Source: Pseudovirgaria hyperparasitica (lineage: Eukaryota; Ascomycota; Dothideomycetes; Acrospermales; Acrospermaceae). From it: 64,000 bases of DNA. This document shows, one piece after another, positions 10,377 to 22,415 of this stretch. Below the pieces are notes generated by a model, which worked only from the letters and a program-made list of their open reading frames with translations, did no database searches and was not told the DNA's origin. The stretch is from assembly GCF_010093815.1 (NCBI RefSeq), contig NW_022985556.1, forward strand, positions 347,339-411,338, in the 5' to 3' direction. The translations under genes were made by a program, and so were the position numbers. Position 1 is the stretch's first letter; each line of letters opens with the position of its first letter.

Positions 10377-12352
10377 GTCGATCCAGGACGACAAAGTGTC
10401 GATGGAGATGGGCTCGGAGAGCGAAGGATCATGTGTCGGCGAAGAAGCGCATGTGTGAGAAGGATATGCAGATATCGGGTGCGCAGGCAGTCGGTGAAGA
10501 GGACTAGGCGTGAATGTGTGGCGGCGTAGGTGTCACAGCCCCCGAAGTAGCGAAAGACAGGGCGTGTAGATGGTATAGGCGTAGACGCTGGAAATAGAGC
10601 AAACAAAGGGCCGGATGAAATTCGAAAATCCAATATCGACGATCAAGAGAAGTGTGCTAAAGGTAGGTTCAGTGGGCGCGTGCGACCCAGGCGAGAGGAT
10701 GGTGTCAGCGGAGTTTGTAAGGGTACCGGTGAAGAGATAGAGCGTGGCTCCGTTCCCAAGGATATCGAGGTATGGAGTGAGACAAGCTGCGGATTTGCAG
10801 GGAAGGAATGCGCAAAAGTTGTATCCAACAGCGTAAGTCTGGATTGGTATTGATGGTAGGGCGGAGAGCACGGAGGAGAGCGGAGGGGAGCGGAGGGAAG
10901 AGGAGTGAGTGAATGAGATGTTTGTGGAGGAGTAGAGGTTGTGGGTGGTGGTGAACAAGAGAAGTGTCAAGCTGGACAAGCTGGACGGGCACTGACTGGC
11001 CCAGAACTTGCGGACCCAGCTAAAACTAGGTGTTCCGTAGATCCCCTTCCCCTACCTATCAGCACTATCGCTGGCGTCCAATAGCATCACGACTCACTGC
11101 ACAAAACCGTTGCGCCCTCGCTGTCAATTCAGACAGAGTCATCAATCCTACGCACGATGATTTATGGACCGAGCGCTACCTCATCAGTTGCCCGACAGTC
11201 ATAGATGATGGCAGGAGAAGAGCGCATCACATCAGCCTTGAGGAATGAATACAAAGCTACCTACACGCAGGCTGAAGACCTACTCACGTAGAGGTGAGCG
11301 CTGGAGTGGATGAAGGCTCCAGGGGAGAGCCAGGCACGACGTCTGCCCTGGTTTGGTTGCGGACGAACTGCTAATAAAGCCTCTAACTAGTTATTTATGC
11401 CTGCAGACGACCGGTCTTCTAGCTGTAGAAGGGCGATGAATGCAGCTGGTAGGCTGGTAGACCCGGTCGAAGCGTACGGACGGTAGGTATTAATGGTGAG
11501 GTGGGTGATGGAGTGTGTATGTGCGAGAGCATGGGCAAGGGCCAAGGGCACGGGCAAGGACAAGGGCAAGGGCAAGGTTCAAAACACTCCTCCGACACCG
11601 ATGGACCAAGGCAACGTACTATGTGTACAAGTAATAATTACTGGATGTACTGTATGTACATAGTAGAAAGAAGAGATAGTATGGAGTCTTCTCAGGGGTT
11701 GATTGCTCGTCAGGCTGTTTGACTCTATGCCTCTTGCCTCTTGCCTCTCGTAGGTCTCGCATTACGTTGACTGTGTATTATGTTCAGATTGATCATCTTA
11801 ATGTCTATGCGTGGGTGTGCTAGGTACTACTGCACAGGTACATTGGCAGCCAAGATTAAACTGTCACTTTGTGGTTTTGATAATAGTGAAGCGCGAAGAT
11901 TAGATGTGGGCACATTGTCGAATGGGTGTACTTAGTAGTATACAGCTGGCTCTAATTACCTGGCTAAGGATAAGTAAGGATAATTAGTTATTATTACCTT
12001 AGGTACCTAGCCTTCTTCCCCTCCACATCCCTCCGTCGCTCCTTCCCGCTCCGCCCCTACTAAGCACCCGCCTACAGCCCCCGGCACAAACCTTCAAGCC
12101 CCAAAACCTTCGAGCCTAATCGGATGTAATTACTTACTGTAGGTCTGGAGTGTCCTAGTGTCCCAGCCCAACCCTTGGGAGGTCCAAACCAACGCGCGCT
12201 TAATATAATATAATAAGTGACGGATTGGCTGAACATCAATAAGTCGTCAGTCAGGCAGCCTACGGAGATCTTTCATTATATCTTGTATACATAAGTGCGA
12301 GCACATCCTCTTCTACCCCACCCCCTGGTGATGCCGAGATCGACACCAGTCG
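10377..12352. other. Long intergenic region upstream of MED15
   Basis: About 2 kb without a convincing gene. The MED15-proximal 600 bp is pyrimidine-rich on the MED15 strand, as in a promoter or 5' leader. It contains a short GGGCAA-type array (11523-11577) and an AT-rich TAATATAA stretch near 12200. The right end is the 3' flank of the TIM-barrel gene. Confidence 0.6.
11523..11577. repeat. GGGCAA-type hexanucleotide array
   Basis: About eight to nine imperfect copies of GGGCAA/GGACAA/GGGCCA in tandem. It is non-coding and lies in the spacer upstream of MED15. Confidence 0.85.
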
Positions 12353-13351
12353 TCATCGAGGTGCTGTCTTTATCGCCCGGAACTTTTGTGTTACTTCAGC
12401 GATGGCTGTTTCGACCGGTAATCTCTCCATAGAACTCGCCCCATAGAATCCATGAGCGTTTGTTTGCTCCAGCACAAACTTCGCGTCCTGTGGCTGAGCA
12501 ATTGGTCCTCCGTGGCAGAGCACAATCACCTCCTTGTTGACTGCTATTGCTGCATCGTATATCTCTTGGACCAGCTTCACACATTCCTCCAAAGTCTTAC
12601 CCTTCTTTGCTCCAATCGCACCGCTAGAGGTCAGGCCCATGTGTGCCACGATCACATCTGCGCCTGCTTCGGTCATCACTTTCGCCTCTTTTGCGTTGAA
12701 TGCATAAGGCGTCGTTAGCATGTCCATCGAGTGCGCCAGCTTGATCAGCTCCACTTCCGTATCGTAGCCCATTCCCGTTTCCTCCAGATTCTGTCGATAC
12801 ACGCTGTCGGCATCAATTAACCCTACAGTTGGGAAGTTCTGGACTCCCGCGATTCCACGGCCTCGGAGGTCTGCAAGTAGGGTCGGCAGTGAACGAAACG
12901 GATCCGATGCGCAGACTCCAGCCAGGACGGGCACCTGTTTCACAATGGAAACAATTTCATTTGCCTTGAATCAGGTAGTCAGCGACTCAGCATTATGCTT
13001 GTTCTGTGCACTATGTACGGCTCATGGCCTGGATTCTTTGCAACGTTGGTTGGAAGTGTCGTACCATCTCCAACACAATATCGTTGGCATTCCCATACGG
13101 CTGCAGTCCCGCGAGACTGCCACGACCAGCCATACGGTATCGACCGCTGTTGTAAATTATGATCAAATCACCTCCACCAGCCTCGAAAGACTTTGCAGAG
13201 AGCCCGATTCCTAAGCGTCTGTCACTTTTGTGCTTCCACTTCATTTCGGAGGGTTTTGCCCACCTGCTCCTGCTCCGACGATGGCTCGCCCCTCAGCAAT
13301 CGCATCTCTTAGCCGTTTCAGGATCTCCTGACGATCAGTCGGTGGTGGCAT
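12353..13351 (-). CDS. TIM-barrel PEP-hydrolase-like protein (Tm-1 C-terminal half homologue)
   Basis: Three exons: 13351-13264, 13210-13065 and 12964-12353, giving 281 residues. Introns are 53 and 100 bp; the second uses a TTCAAG acceptor behind a CTGAC branch. Recognisable features in order are [39 protein letters not shown], the [12 protein letters not shown] strand, [38 protein letters not shown] and a final [11 protein letters not shown] with [14 protein letters not shown]. This is the full PF09370 TIM-barrel family found in bacteria, fungi and the C-terminal half of plant Tm-1. The reaction is not established, although PEP-mutase/hydrolase-type chemistry has been suggested for the fold. 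The gene points away from a Tm-1-like UPF0261 gene with about 450 bp between the starts, which suggests co-regulation and joint function. Confidence 0.88.
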
Positions 13352-13802
13352 GAAGACTAAAAGTCCTTTACCCTTTTGTTTCAGAGAAATGAGTTCATCT
13401 GCAATCTTCTAAAACCTTTGAAACCGATATCTACTCCCGTTGAAAGCAATTCACAGTTTTCACCATGACGCAACAGCTAGAAAGTGGGGGCACTCAACTG
13501 GGGGCCTCTTGCAGCTGGTCCACAGTCTACTCAGTCCAGGTCGACGGCGGCGGCAGCCGAACCGTAGTTTCCTAGCCTTAATTAGGTAGTAACGCTTAAC
13601 GCTTCTACTAGAACATTCCTGGTTAATATCATATAGACATCTACACATTTCAGCCAAGCTAGATGCCGTTCGCTTCGCTGCATCTGCGGTAGTCTTGACC
13701 CATGCTCTACTGAATTCAAAACACTTACCATGAAGTACAGGATCATTTGTACCAATGCGCGAACCTGATAACACCGCTTATGCGTACTTCTAGGACCACG
13801 CC
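13352..13802. promoter_or_regulatory. Shared divergent promoter region of the Tm-1-like pair
   Basis: A spacer of 451 bp separates the start codons of the TIM-barrel gene (minus) and the UPF0261 gene (plus). It contains no gene. I infer a bidirectional promoter from position only; no specific element was identified. Confidence 0.5.
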
Positions 13803-15080
13803 ATGCAAACCACGAAAGTTCTCCTTTTCGGGACCTGCGATACCAAATTGCCCGAGCTCCTCTACCTCCGGGACCAATTACTGGCCCATCGCAATACTCA
13901 AATTCTTCTCGTCGATGTTAGCGTCGGCAATGAGACGCCCAATGATCAAGCAATCGACATTTATAGCCATGACGTCCTCCTTTTGCATCCGAAGCAAGCT
14001 GGAGTCAAAAATGAGACATTCTGCAGGCTGTCTCGAAGTCAGCGTATAAATCACATGGCACTGTGCATGAAAGAGCTCGTCAGCCAAAGGCATAGGTCTG
14101 GTGAGATTCATGCCACTATATCCGCTGGCGGTAGTGGAAATACCTCCCTGGCAGCAGAAGTCATGAGAGAAGCTCTACCATTGGGCTTTCCGAAGCTCAT
14201 TGTATCGACGATAGCCAGCGGTGACACCGGGCCGATCGTGGGTGAAGCCGACATAACGCTTATGTATTCGGTGGTAGACGTCGCTGGGCTTAATGCCTTG
14301 CTGAGAAGCGTGCTAGAGAACGCTGCGGGTGCTGTTGTGGGCATGGCAGAGTCATATCGCCGAAGACTATCAACACAAAGTGCGCATGGTGACTCTACAC
14401 TGGAGAAAAAGCGCGTTGGGATTACAATGTTCGGTGTCACTACTCCAGCAGTGAATAAGATACAAAAGCTTTTGCAAGAAAGCAATCGTCCGGTCGAAGT
14501 GTTTGTTTTCCACGCCACCGGTCACGGCGGCAAGGCCATGGAACGTCTCATACGTGAAGGGGGATTAGATGCTGTGATCGATCTTACTACAACTGAAATA
14601 TGCGACTACATCTGCGGTGGGAGCATGAGCGCTGGTCCGACAAGGCTGGACGCTGCGGCCTCTGCTGGAATACCCTGCATTGTCAGCTTAGGCGCCACGG
14701 ACATGGTGAACTTTGGGCCAAAGTCAACGGTTCCTGAGAGATATCAGGCTAGGCAACTGTATGAGCATAATCCTATGATTACATTGATGAGAACGGATAA
14801 GGCGGAATGCGAACAGGTAGGTGCATTCATCGTCAATAAGCTTAAACAAGCTACGAGGCCGGATGTTGTTCAGGTCTGGATACCTGAAGGTGGTGTCAGT
14901 GCTATGGCCAGCCCCAACGGACCGTTCCAAGATCAAGAAGCCGACAATGCATTGGCAAGGATTGTTGAGACTGGATTGAGTGACAGTGGCGTTGAGATTG
15001 TGAAGAAGCCGTATGCTATCAATGACGAGGAGTTCGCTAGTGGCATCACCGCAGCTCTGATCAAGCTGCTTGGCTTGTGA
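13803..15080 (+). CDS. Tm-1-like ATP-binding protein (UPF0261)
   Basis: Single exon, 425 residues, from the ATG at 13803. The family pattern is complete: KVLLFGTCDTKLPELLYLRD at the N-terminus, then ISAGGSGNTSLAAEVMREAL with SGDTGPIVGEADITLMYSVVD. The second half has VGITMFGVTTPAVNKI, FHATGHGGKAMERLI, the DLTTTEICDYICGGSMSAG stretch, and GATDMVNFGPKSTVPERY. This is the UPF0261 (PF06792) family. In tomato Tm-1 it forms the N-terminal half and binds viral replication proteins; the structure of that half binds ATP. In microbes it is a stand-alone protein of unknown catabolic role, often encoded beside the PF09370 barrel, as here. The length is normal and the frame intact, so it is probably a functional cytosolic enzyme. 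Confidence 0.9.
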   Translation: MQTTKVLLFGTCDTKLPELLYLRDQLLAHRNTQILLVDVSVGNETPNDQAIDIYSHDVLLLHPKQAGVKNETFCRLSRSQRINHMALCMKELVSQRHRSGEIHATISAGGSGNTSLAAEVMREALPLGFPKLIVSTIASGDTGPIVGEADITLMYSVVDVAGLNALLRSVLENAAGAVVGMAESYRRRLSTQSAHGDSTLEKKRVGITMFGVTTPAVNKIQKLLQESNRPVEVFVFHATGHGGKAMERLIREGGLDAVIDLTTTEICDYICGGSMSAGPTRLDAAASAGIPCIVSLGATDMVNFGPKSTVPERYQARQLYEHNPMITLMRTDKAECEQVGAFIVNKLKQATRPDVVQVWIPEGGVSAMASPNGPFQDQEADNALARIVETGLSDSGVEIVKKPYAINDEEFASGITAALIKLLGL

Positions 15081-16741
15081 AGCATGCCTGGTCATAAAGT
15101 CTGTATCATGGGCGAGAAGGCTCGAGGGGAATATGCCATAAGATATGATGAGGCTTACCACCAATATCTGCCTGATGTTTTCTGATTCAAGTCACGAAAG
15201 CTTCCAAAATTCACGTAATTCACATCTGCGTGTTTCTGTAATCAAGCATACCATCTTTCTCGGCTTACTTAATTCGCAGTTGAACAAAGATTATATGTGG
15301 GTGTATGGCGATATATATTGCTAATTACCCAGCGGCCAATGTGCTCACATTCGTCAACATTGACGGATACTACGAATATCCCTTGTTTTGCCATTCCTTG
15401 GCTTAGTGATTTACGACATAAATACTAAGCCTCCGCTGAGTGCCAAATCCTAGCCGCCGCATACCGCTAGATGGCTCTAAAACTGATGCGTCTGTCTGAT
15501 TACGCCATTCGTGCTAAGCCTTCTCATAGTGCAAGCCTTCTCTTGATGCAAGCCGTATGTCGTAGTGACATGTCCTCGATCTCGACACCCATTAAAGATG
15601 TAATATTAGGTGTGCGTGTGTCAAGGTTGTTTGTTTCATGCGATTCATTCACCTAGATTAGGCTAAGTCCTGGTCAGTCCTCTACGATATGCTAGGCTCC
15701 TTGGCACCGCCGACTGGTAAGATGTTTCGACCAATCACAATTTCGAAAGTAACTGCCTAGAGTCTCGGCATGCAGCGAGGCTACCTAATATAGTAGGGGA
15801 CTCATGCTTTCCGTCGAAAATGACGCCGCGCGATGGATGAAGCCGTATCCTTGCATAAACACCTCTTTTAGCAGCTTTACTATAGTGCGTTTCTTTGCAG
15901 GTCATGATGGCCGCTACTTGTCTGTCAAAGAAACCTTTCCGTCCAAGCCTCAATCAGGCGTTACGACCAAGCTGGCATTGCTTGGGCGCGCGCGATGGCA
16001 TCGAATCATATTTACCATATATCCACACAACCTTTTCCAAGGAAGTATTCATGGCAGAGTCAGCTCACGGACTCCAGAGATCAATCAAGTCTTGTCAAGC
16101 CTGGACATATGTACTGTATAAATATACCTGATAACACTAGCGCGTTGGCTCCAGATGCCGCAAAGGCCCAGCATCCGCTGTACATGGTATGTGACTCTCC
16201 CTTTAGTCTGATAGTCCCTGCTGATTGATGCCCTGTGCTGCTCGGACCCATATTAATCTCGCATTGGATGATTGTGGGGACCTGTGCTCTACTAACCGAT
16301 AAGTGGCCGTATCGTCGAAGCTTGGAGAAACACCGCAAGTCGGCTTCGAGGGGAGGGGGGATTCATGCCATGTCTCATAGTCTGGAACTCAGCAACTGAG
16401 GCAGTGTGTTCGAGTTCGAGAATTAAGACGTATATGATTGTCTTTGTTTGCGCCAATGCCATCTAGCATGAGTTGACGTGCAATTCATCCTTGGTTCGCT
16501 CGAGTCACCGGCCGCGAAAGAACGCATCAGGACTATTCTGCGTAACGCGAGCACTAGTGGAAGTAATTGAATGAAGGATAAGTTATTTGCATAGGCGAGT
16601 ATCGTTCCCTACGTACTATCTGGCAAAATGAATGAAGAAACCTGCCATGATCAGCCGGACTGAGCCAATATGACCAAGTAAACGAGCGTCGAAAAGTTGC
16701 AAGTGTGAAGTTCCACGGAAATCCCCTGACCGTCGCCCTGT
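15081..16741. other. Intergenic, no gene seen
   Basis: About 1.66 kb with only short frames (60-105 codons) lacking protein character. It holds the 3' flanks of the convergent Tm-1-like and subtilisin-like genes. No repeats were recognised. Confidence 0.6.
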
Positions 16742-19700
16742 TTAAATACCATGAGGATCTCCCGCATCTGTCGGCTCGCAAACACGCTCGATGCCCAGCG
16801 CCACGCACGTCTTCTTCTTCCATCCCCCGCTCTTGCTTGCACACTGTTGCCATAGGACAAAGAAGTCGTCTTCGCAGCCCTGAGACAAGTCGGTATCCCC
16901 ATCGCAGTCCTTGATTCTGCTGGCGCGGAGCTGATACGCTTGCAGGGCCTGGTCGACCGGAACGGTCTTGTTCTCGTAGCCGTCATGCTCGTCCTTGGTG
17001 ATGTGCTTGTCCCTGAGGAACCCGCAGAAGGATTTTGCCGAGGTGTTGAACTGCGATGCGGACCACGAGTCGGTGCCGGCTCTGCTGCAGTCGTAGTCGG
17101 AGAGGCAGATCTGTGACTTGGTACTGCATAAAGTGGTGGATGTAGGGCTGGATGATGAGGAAGAGCGAGACGGAGAGTAAGTGATTGAGGGCGTGGAGGT
17201 TGGGGAACTGGACACGGAGGAGGACGTCGAGTATATGGCGTCGCAACTCATGGCGTCCCAATCGTCCTCTGGCTCTGCTCGCTCTACTAGGTTTCCGTCA
17301 TCAGTGATGGATTGCGTGCTGTTGAACGTCAAAATGTCCCTGTGATTGGTAGTCTTTCTGAACTCAAGACTTCGTCTCTCGGGATCATTCGCTGGGGGAT
17401 CGAGATGACCTATTATATCACAGATCTGCTGCCGAATACTGTTATATCCTATGTTGACAGGCCTGTCCCACCATTCCGGGTTCTCAATTCTAGTCGCGAA
17501 TTTTGGTGTGCCAAGAGGGAAAAGCTCGCGCGAGGTGCTGATCAGGCGGAACTTCAGCCTCGACGCTGACCACAAATCTGCACGAGATCCCGGGGATGGT
17601 GGTAAAGCCATCAAATATGCAGCGAGCCCTGCGATGAGTGGACTAGCAAAATTAGAGCCCGAGTAGCCACCGACAGTTTGCTCTTCACTAAACGGCGCCT
17701 CATCGAAGGCCCACGTTTCTCTGGTAGTAAGTTCCTCGCCTTGTGCGAAAATCCGGACCTGCGCTGGCGCGCCCACCGGCGAACCTGAATTGAATTCCGA
17801 AATTCGACCTTCAGGGTTTACCGAACCGACTATAAGAAAGTTATTGAACTCGCTCTCCAGTCTCTGTGGCAAAGTGGTTCTTAGATCTCTCTCAAGGGGA
17901 CGTTCAGTGTCACCCGTATTCCCTGCGGCCATGACTAGCAAAATATCGCGTTGACTTAGCCCGCGCTGGACAGTATACCAAGTCTGATCCATCGCTGTAT
18001 CCATTGTTCTCGCGTCTTTGGACTCGTCCAGACCGTAACGGTATGCAAAATTTACATTGAACACAGTCCTTCCAGATCGATAAGCTCGAAACCTGTCGAA
18101 ATTGTTGAACGCATATCTAAATCCTTCGAGAATAGAAGCCGGACTCACGCCAAACGTATCCCAGTGAGTACCAGCAGGCTCATTCAGCCACTCGCCATCA
18201 CCAAACATCTTCCGGTGATAGCCTTGCAAGCTGATTCCAACAATGTTGGCTTTTGGCGCTACTCCCATGGTTCTTCCGGCCGCAACTGCCAATTGATTAC
18301 TTCCAAGACTGACATAGCCTTTCCTGCCAGACGGAGATATTCCTGGACTCATGCGATCCACCATGTCTTCGGGCGCAAGGTCTGCAGGGTTTATTCTCCA
18401 TGAATCATCGAATTCCCCGGTTATCTCATGATATCCACCTTGTTCCCGTTCAAACCACTTTTCAGAGAAGTGGTTAGGCACCTGGTAAAAAATCCCAGCC
18501 TGTGCACGATTACCTAGTCTAAGCTCGTCACAGTTGGGAGTGATAGTAGGACCAAGTTGGTATATAGTTGCGTCTCCACCCAATTCCCTACGGAATGCGT
18601 ACTTCCATTGGCTGTTTCGATCAATTGTGCTCAACATCTCGAGTTGCCGCAGCGTCTCACCTGGGGCAAATCTCAGTATATGGTCATCAATTTGATCCCG
18701 GCGCTCCTTGGTCCTATTTGCTCCTGCTTTGGAATCTGGGACTCGAGCACCTGATTGTATAACGTTTCTCAGATGCGGTATTTCAATCAACGATTGCACC
18801 AATGGGTGCTTCTTCGCTATAATTGCTTCATCATCCGATAGCGCGATTATGAAATGTTGCCAATCAAGAGACGGGCATTCGGTTTGATCAGATTTGCCTA
18901 CCACAGTGTTCGGAAGGAGGGCAAGAAGGCTCTGGAATGCTACCAGTGAGGTTCCCTCGTGAGTGATTATCCAATGTCTTTTTCGGACGGGTTCGTCATT
19001 TGTCTTTGTCGAGGTTGAAACCGGTTCCGCGTTTAGAGTGGTGTATAATGGTATTGCATCATCCCAATCGACCACTGCCAATGGACTTAGGGCACTTCCG
19101 ATACTGATCAGTGTGATAGCAGTCGTGGCCTTGCCGCCACCTTGTGCAAAAACCGTCTTCAGTAGAGCTTTCGCGGACTCCGTTGCCTCAGTCGACAGGC
19201 CTTTGAAGCGCTTCAACAGGTGGCGGAGAGGACGGAGCTTGTTCGCGATTCCGCTAGCACCTTCGTAGGCATTAGAGATCTTTGTGCCAAGTTGAGGGAC
19301 CTTGGCTCCTAATTCATCCAGCATGCTCATCTCAAAGTCTGTTGAAAGCTGTCCTATGTCGCCAACGAGATCACTTGCAGCTTTGGTAGCATCATCTACG
19401 ATACCCAAGAAGTCCGAAATCGATGACTCACTCAAACCAGAATCTAGTACCGCTTTCGCACTCTCAGTCGCTTTGGTGATCTTACCACCAATGTCGCTTG
19501 AAGTCTTCGATAGTGATTTGAGAAATCCAAGTAGGTTGGATTTGGGTTTGTTGGACTTAGTGCCGGCACGAAGGCTGATAGATGGCCCTGAGCCAGTGGA
19601 TGGTTTAATAACGCCGTCGCCCTCTATCGAATCTGGTATCTTGTATATAGAGTCGCCAATCTTGACTTCGCCGCGACCTAGGCTGATAGTTCTCATGTTG

Positions 19701-20853
19701 TCATCCTTATCAAGATAATCGATGTCATACGGATCTGCTGGAAGCATAAAAGTCTCAACCTGCAAGTCTGTCTCGATCTCCAAAGGCCGAGCAAGCATAG
19801 ACCAGATGCTAGCGGGTGCGGCTGTAGGAGTGGGCCAAGCTGATACAACCCAGGACGGCACTGGATACATAGATGGCGGACTCGTCACCTTCGGAGGATT
19901 CAAATCATTTCCAAAGCTGCTCACTGGCGAGTCTGACCTACTGACTGCGAGAGAAGGATCTGTTCGCGTGGGATGTGGTTGCGACACGACTGATGACATC
20001 CCAGGAACCAATTCTGACGATATGGTTGTGATCTGGGAAGACTCGGTTGTCGATTTAGCCCCCGAGTTCGCAGATGCCGAATTTGCAGAGGAAGACCCAG
20101 GGACCGAAGAAGACTCAGGGATAAATGAAGATTCAGGGATTGAAGAATACCCAGAGATAAAAGAAGGTTCAGAAGCAGAGGACGGGCTGGTCGATGCCGT
20201 ACGTGATGTCTGACCGTCGGACGAAGACGTGATGGTGGTTGAATATATGCCATTGCTCGACGGCGAAGTCGTAGCTTGAGTTTCAGAGTCCTCTGTTGTA
20301 AGTAATATGCTAGAGGAAGCTGGAAGCGTGCTTCTTGAGCTTGCCGATGTGGTATTTGGCCAGAAAGACTTCAGTGAAAAAGTTCTGCCGGTAGCGATTG
20401 ACTCGGGTGGACCTGACTCCAGAGTTAACCACGTTCACGATACACCAGGGAACTCCAATGTGTTGAGAGCCGCTATAGTCATCTGTATGACATTGAGTCA
20501 TAGCTGACCATAGGGCATTATGCTTCTGATAGTTGCTTGCTAGCGGGGAAATTGGTGTGTGCGATAGAGGATCTGGAATCAAAGAGAACTGAAGCTGTGT
20601 CGAGATAATCTGATATAGAGTGTGAAGGTTATGCAAACAGCTGTTACCTACCAGGCTGTGTGTTTGCAACTAGAGCTGAGACGGGTACTTCCCCTGAAGA
20701 TGATAAGCTATCTTGGTTGAAATTCAATTCGGAGCTAGGCGCATCACTGAGACTGGGAAGGCCTTGAAATGCGTCAGCCCTGGTGTCCACGATAGCTAGG
20801 AATGTTAGAGCAGTATAAAGGAAGCTAGATATATGCATATTGCTAGAATTCAT
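16742..20853 (-). CDS. Secreted subtilisin-fold protein with catalytic triad replaced (probable pseudoprotease)
   Basis: Exon 1 (20853-20652) encodes a signal peptide (SFLYTALTFLAIVDTRADA). Exon 2 most simply starts at 20412 and runs to 16742, giving 1290 residues. The 239-bp intron is long for this window, so its acceptor is uncertain. Order: Ser/Thr/Pro-rich stalk (to about residue 280); helical repeats with two TESAKA motifs; a region ending near SLIEIPHLRN; then a subtilase-like domain (about 670-1020). In that domain, AAGRTMGVAPKANIVGISL matches the helix after the catalytic His, and ILLVMAAGNTGD matches the Asn oxyanion segment. SGSNFASPLIAGLAAYL matches the Ser helix. The His position reads Leu (SLGSNQ), the Ser position reads Asn (GSNFASP), and no DTG-type Asp motif is evident. 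The tail is Ser-rich and then Cys-rich. The frame is intact over 3.6 kb, so the protein is maintained. A non-catalytic secreted or wall role is inferred. Confidence 0.72.
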
Positions 20854-21981
20854 TCCATAGAGTGACCCTGAGAGAGAGCGAAGTATGCAATGAAAGCGGA
20901 CGGGTGGAAAGAAGGTAAGAGAAGGTACCTATAATTTGCTTGCATCTAGCTTCATCTGGCTGAAGATATCCCTTGTCTGGCTTCGGCCTGTCGAACCTGA
21001 AACGTATACGCTTAAACTTGCTGGTAGCTCAAAGCAACTCCTGTTCAGACATGATGTAGCTAGGACCCTTATTGAATCTAGATGAAGTAAGTGCCAGGGG
21101 GAAGATATGGCCTTATTCATCACAGAGTACCTCGCCTTCTTACGCCACAGGTGCTCACAGAGACATCCTTTACATGACCCACAACAACGAGGCGTACATG
21201 GCCAGTGGGCTGACGAACCAGGTATCTGGGGGAGCGACCGCCTTCTTCTGTGACATGTCACACGGTTGGAGGATCTCTCGGACGATTGGATTGGATGATA
21301 CGCACTCAGCCAAGGCACAGTCCGCGACCATTTTTGCAGTAAAGTGATCTGAAGACGAATACATCTGATGCTGTCGAGTTGATATACCCCTGTAACTCGG
21401 GCCGGCCTCTGCCGGCGTATCCATGTTCCGCAAAAGAGTGCTTAGGTAACCACGCACGGACTTCCATCCAATCCATTAGGGCGATGCTGGCCTGTATGTT
21501 GAACACATCACAAAACTTCATGAAATCACTACCGCTATCTCCCTCCAACACTCTCATATCATATGAATTAATGACTATCAACGCTTGATTTTTCCAGACC
21601 CTGGTATCACTTATCGTTCTTCACATCGCTGAGAGGGCTAAATGAACCATTTGTCTCTACGTCGGACTGCAGGGAAATAAGGACGACAAAGTCCTTGCCT
21701 TCCTTCTTCTCGGTAACAGCTATTCACTAAACACCCATAAAGGCTCTTATTTCGCCAGCAAAGCTTCTAGCATATGTATCAGGCTTCGAGCGAATTAACA
21801 TTTGAACGCATACAAGGCAGAGCACAAATAAGGAACCATGTACTTGCGGTCAGGTGCTATCAAGAGAAGAACTCGCTTCAGCAGAACATCTCACCGCTGT
21901 AATGAAGTACTATTAGACATGAATAGACGCTTCCCAGGAAATCCACCAGAAGTGAAACGCCATGGCTTTCCTAATACAGCA
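20854..21981. other. Intergenic, no convincing gene
   Basis: Two overlapping minus-strand frames of about 90-130 codons (20929-21581) have no recognisable family and no start and splice arrangement I can defend. The region is otherwise featureless. Confidence 0.5.
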
Positions 21982-22415
21982 TCATAGACTACCCAGTTTC
22001 AACTTTTTGCAGACGTCAAGGTAGCATCCATTCTTAGCACACTGCCACACTGATAATCAGATTTGCTCTCGGATCAAGTTTCAACTTTGCTTTGCCACGG
22101 CGACTTACCGTCGCTTCGTTAACACAAGCCTGCTCTACGCATTCACCGCATGGTTTCCCGGCACACTGATCCTGATATTCGTTAGGGCCAGATTGAATGA
22201 ATGATGTAAAACCTGTAACTCACTTCCCTACAGCGTTGCACCGTTTTGTCGCACTTGGAGCAGGGATTGGTGAAGGTAGGAATCTCAGTAGGGTCTACGC
22301 CGAAGAAGGAGGTGATTCGTGCGGGAGGAGGTCCGAAGGTCATGGGTGGCGGCGGAGGCGGAACCGCAGTGGCCAGGGTAGAGATCAGGAAGATGAAAGT
22401 TAGAGTAAGCTGCAT
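21982..22415 (-). CDS. Small secreted cysteine-rich protein, candidate effector
   Basis: Three exons: 22415-22224, 22171-22109 and 22041-21982, giving 104 residues. Introns are 52 and 67 bp with GTGAGT and GTAAGT donors and CAG acceptors, and all junctions fall between codons. The N-terminus MQLTLTFIFLISTLATA is a good signal peptide. A proline-rich segment (VPPPPPPMTFGPPP) follows. The mature C-terminal half has ten cysteines: CSKC, RC, DQC, KPC, GEC, QAC, TC, NGC and DVC, ending KKLKLGSL. The cysteine pattern runs smoothly across both splice junctions, which is the main evidence for the model. Small size, secretion and an even number of cysteines fit fungal effectors or wall-associated proteins. 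No named family was recognised. A second AG 9 bp upstream of the last acceptor is possible, but it would lose the cysteine pattern. Confidence 0.75.

Noticed and set aside
21170-21581. Overlapping minus-strand frames resembling a small gene
   Set aside because: No family, no clean splice pair, and the two frames compete. Left as intergenic.
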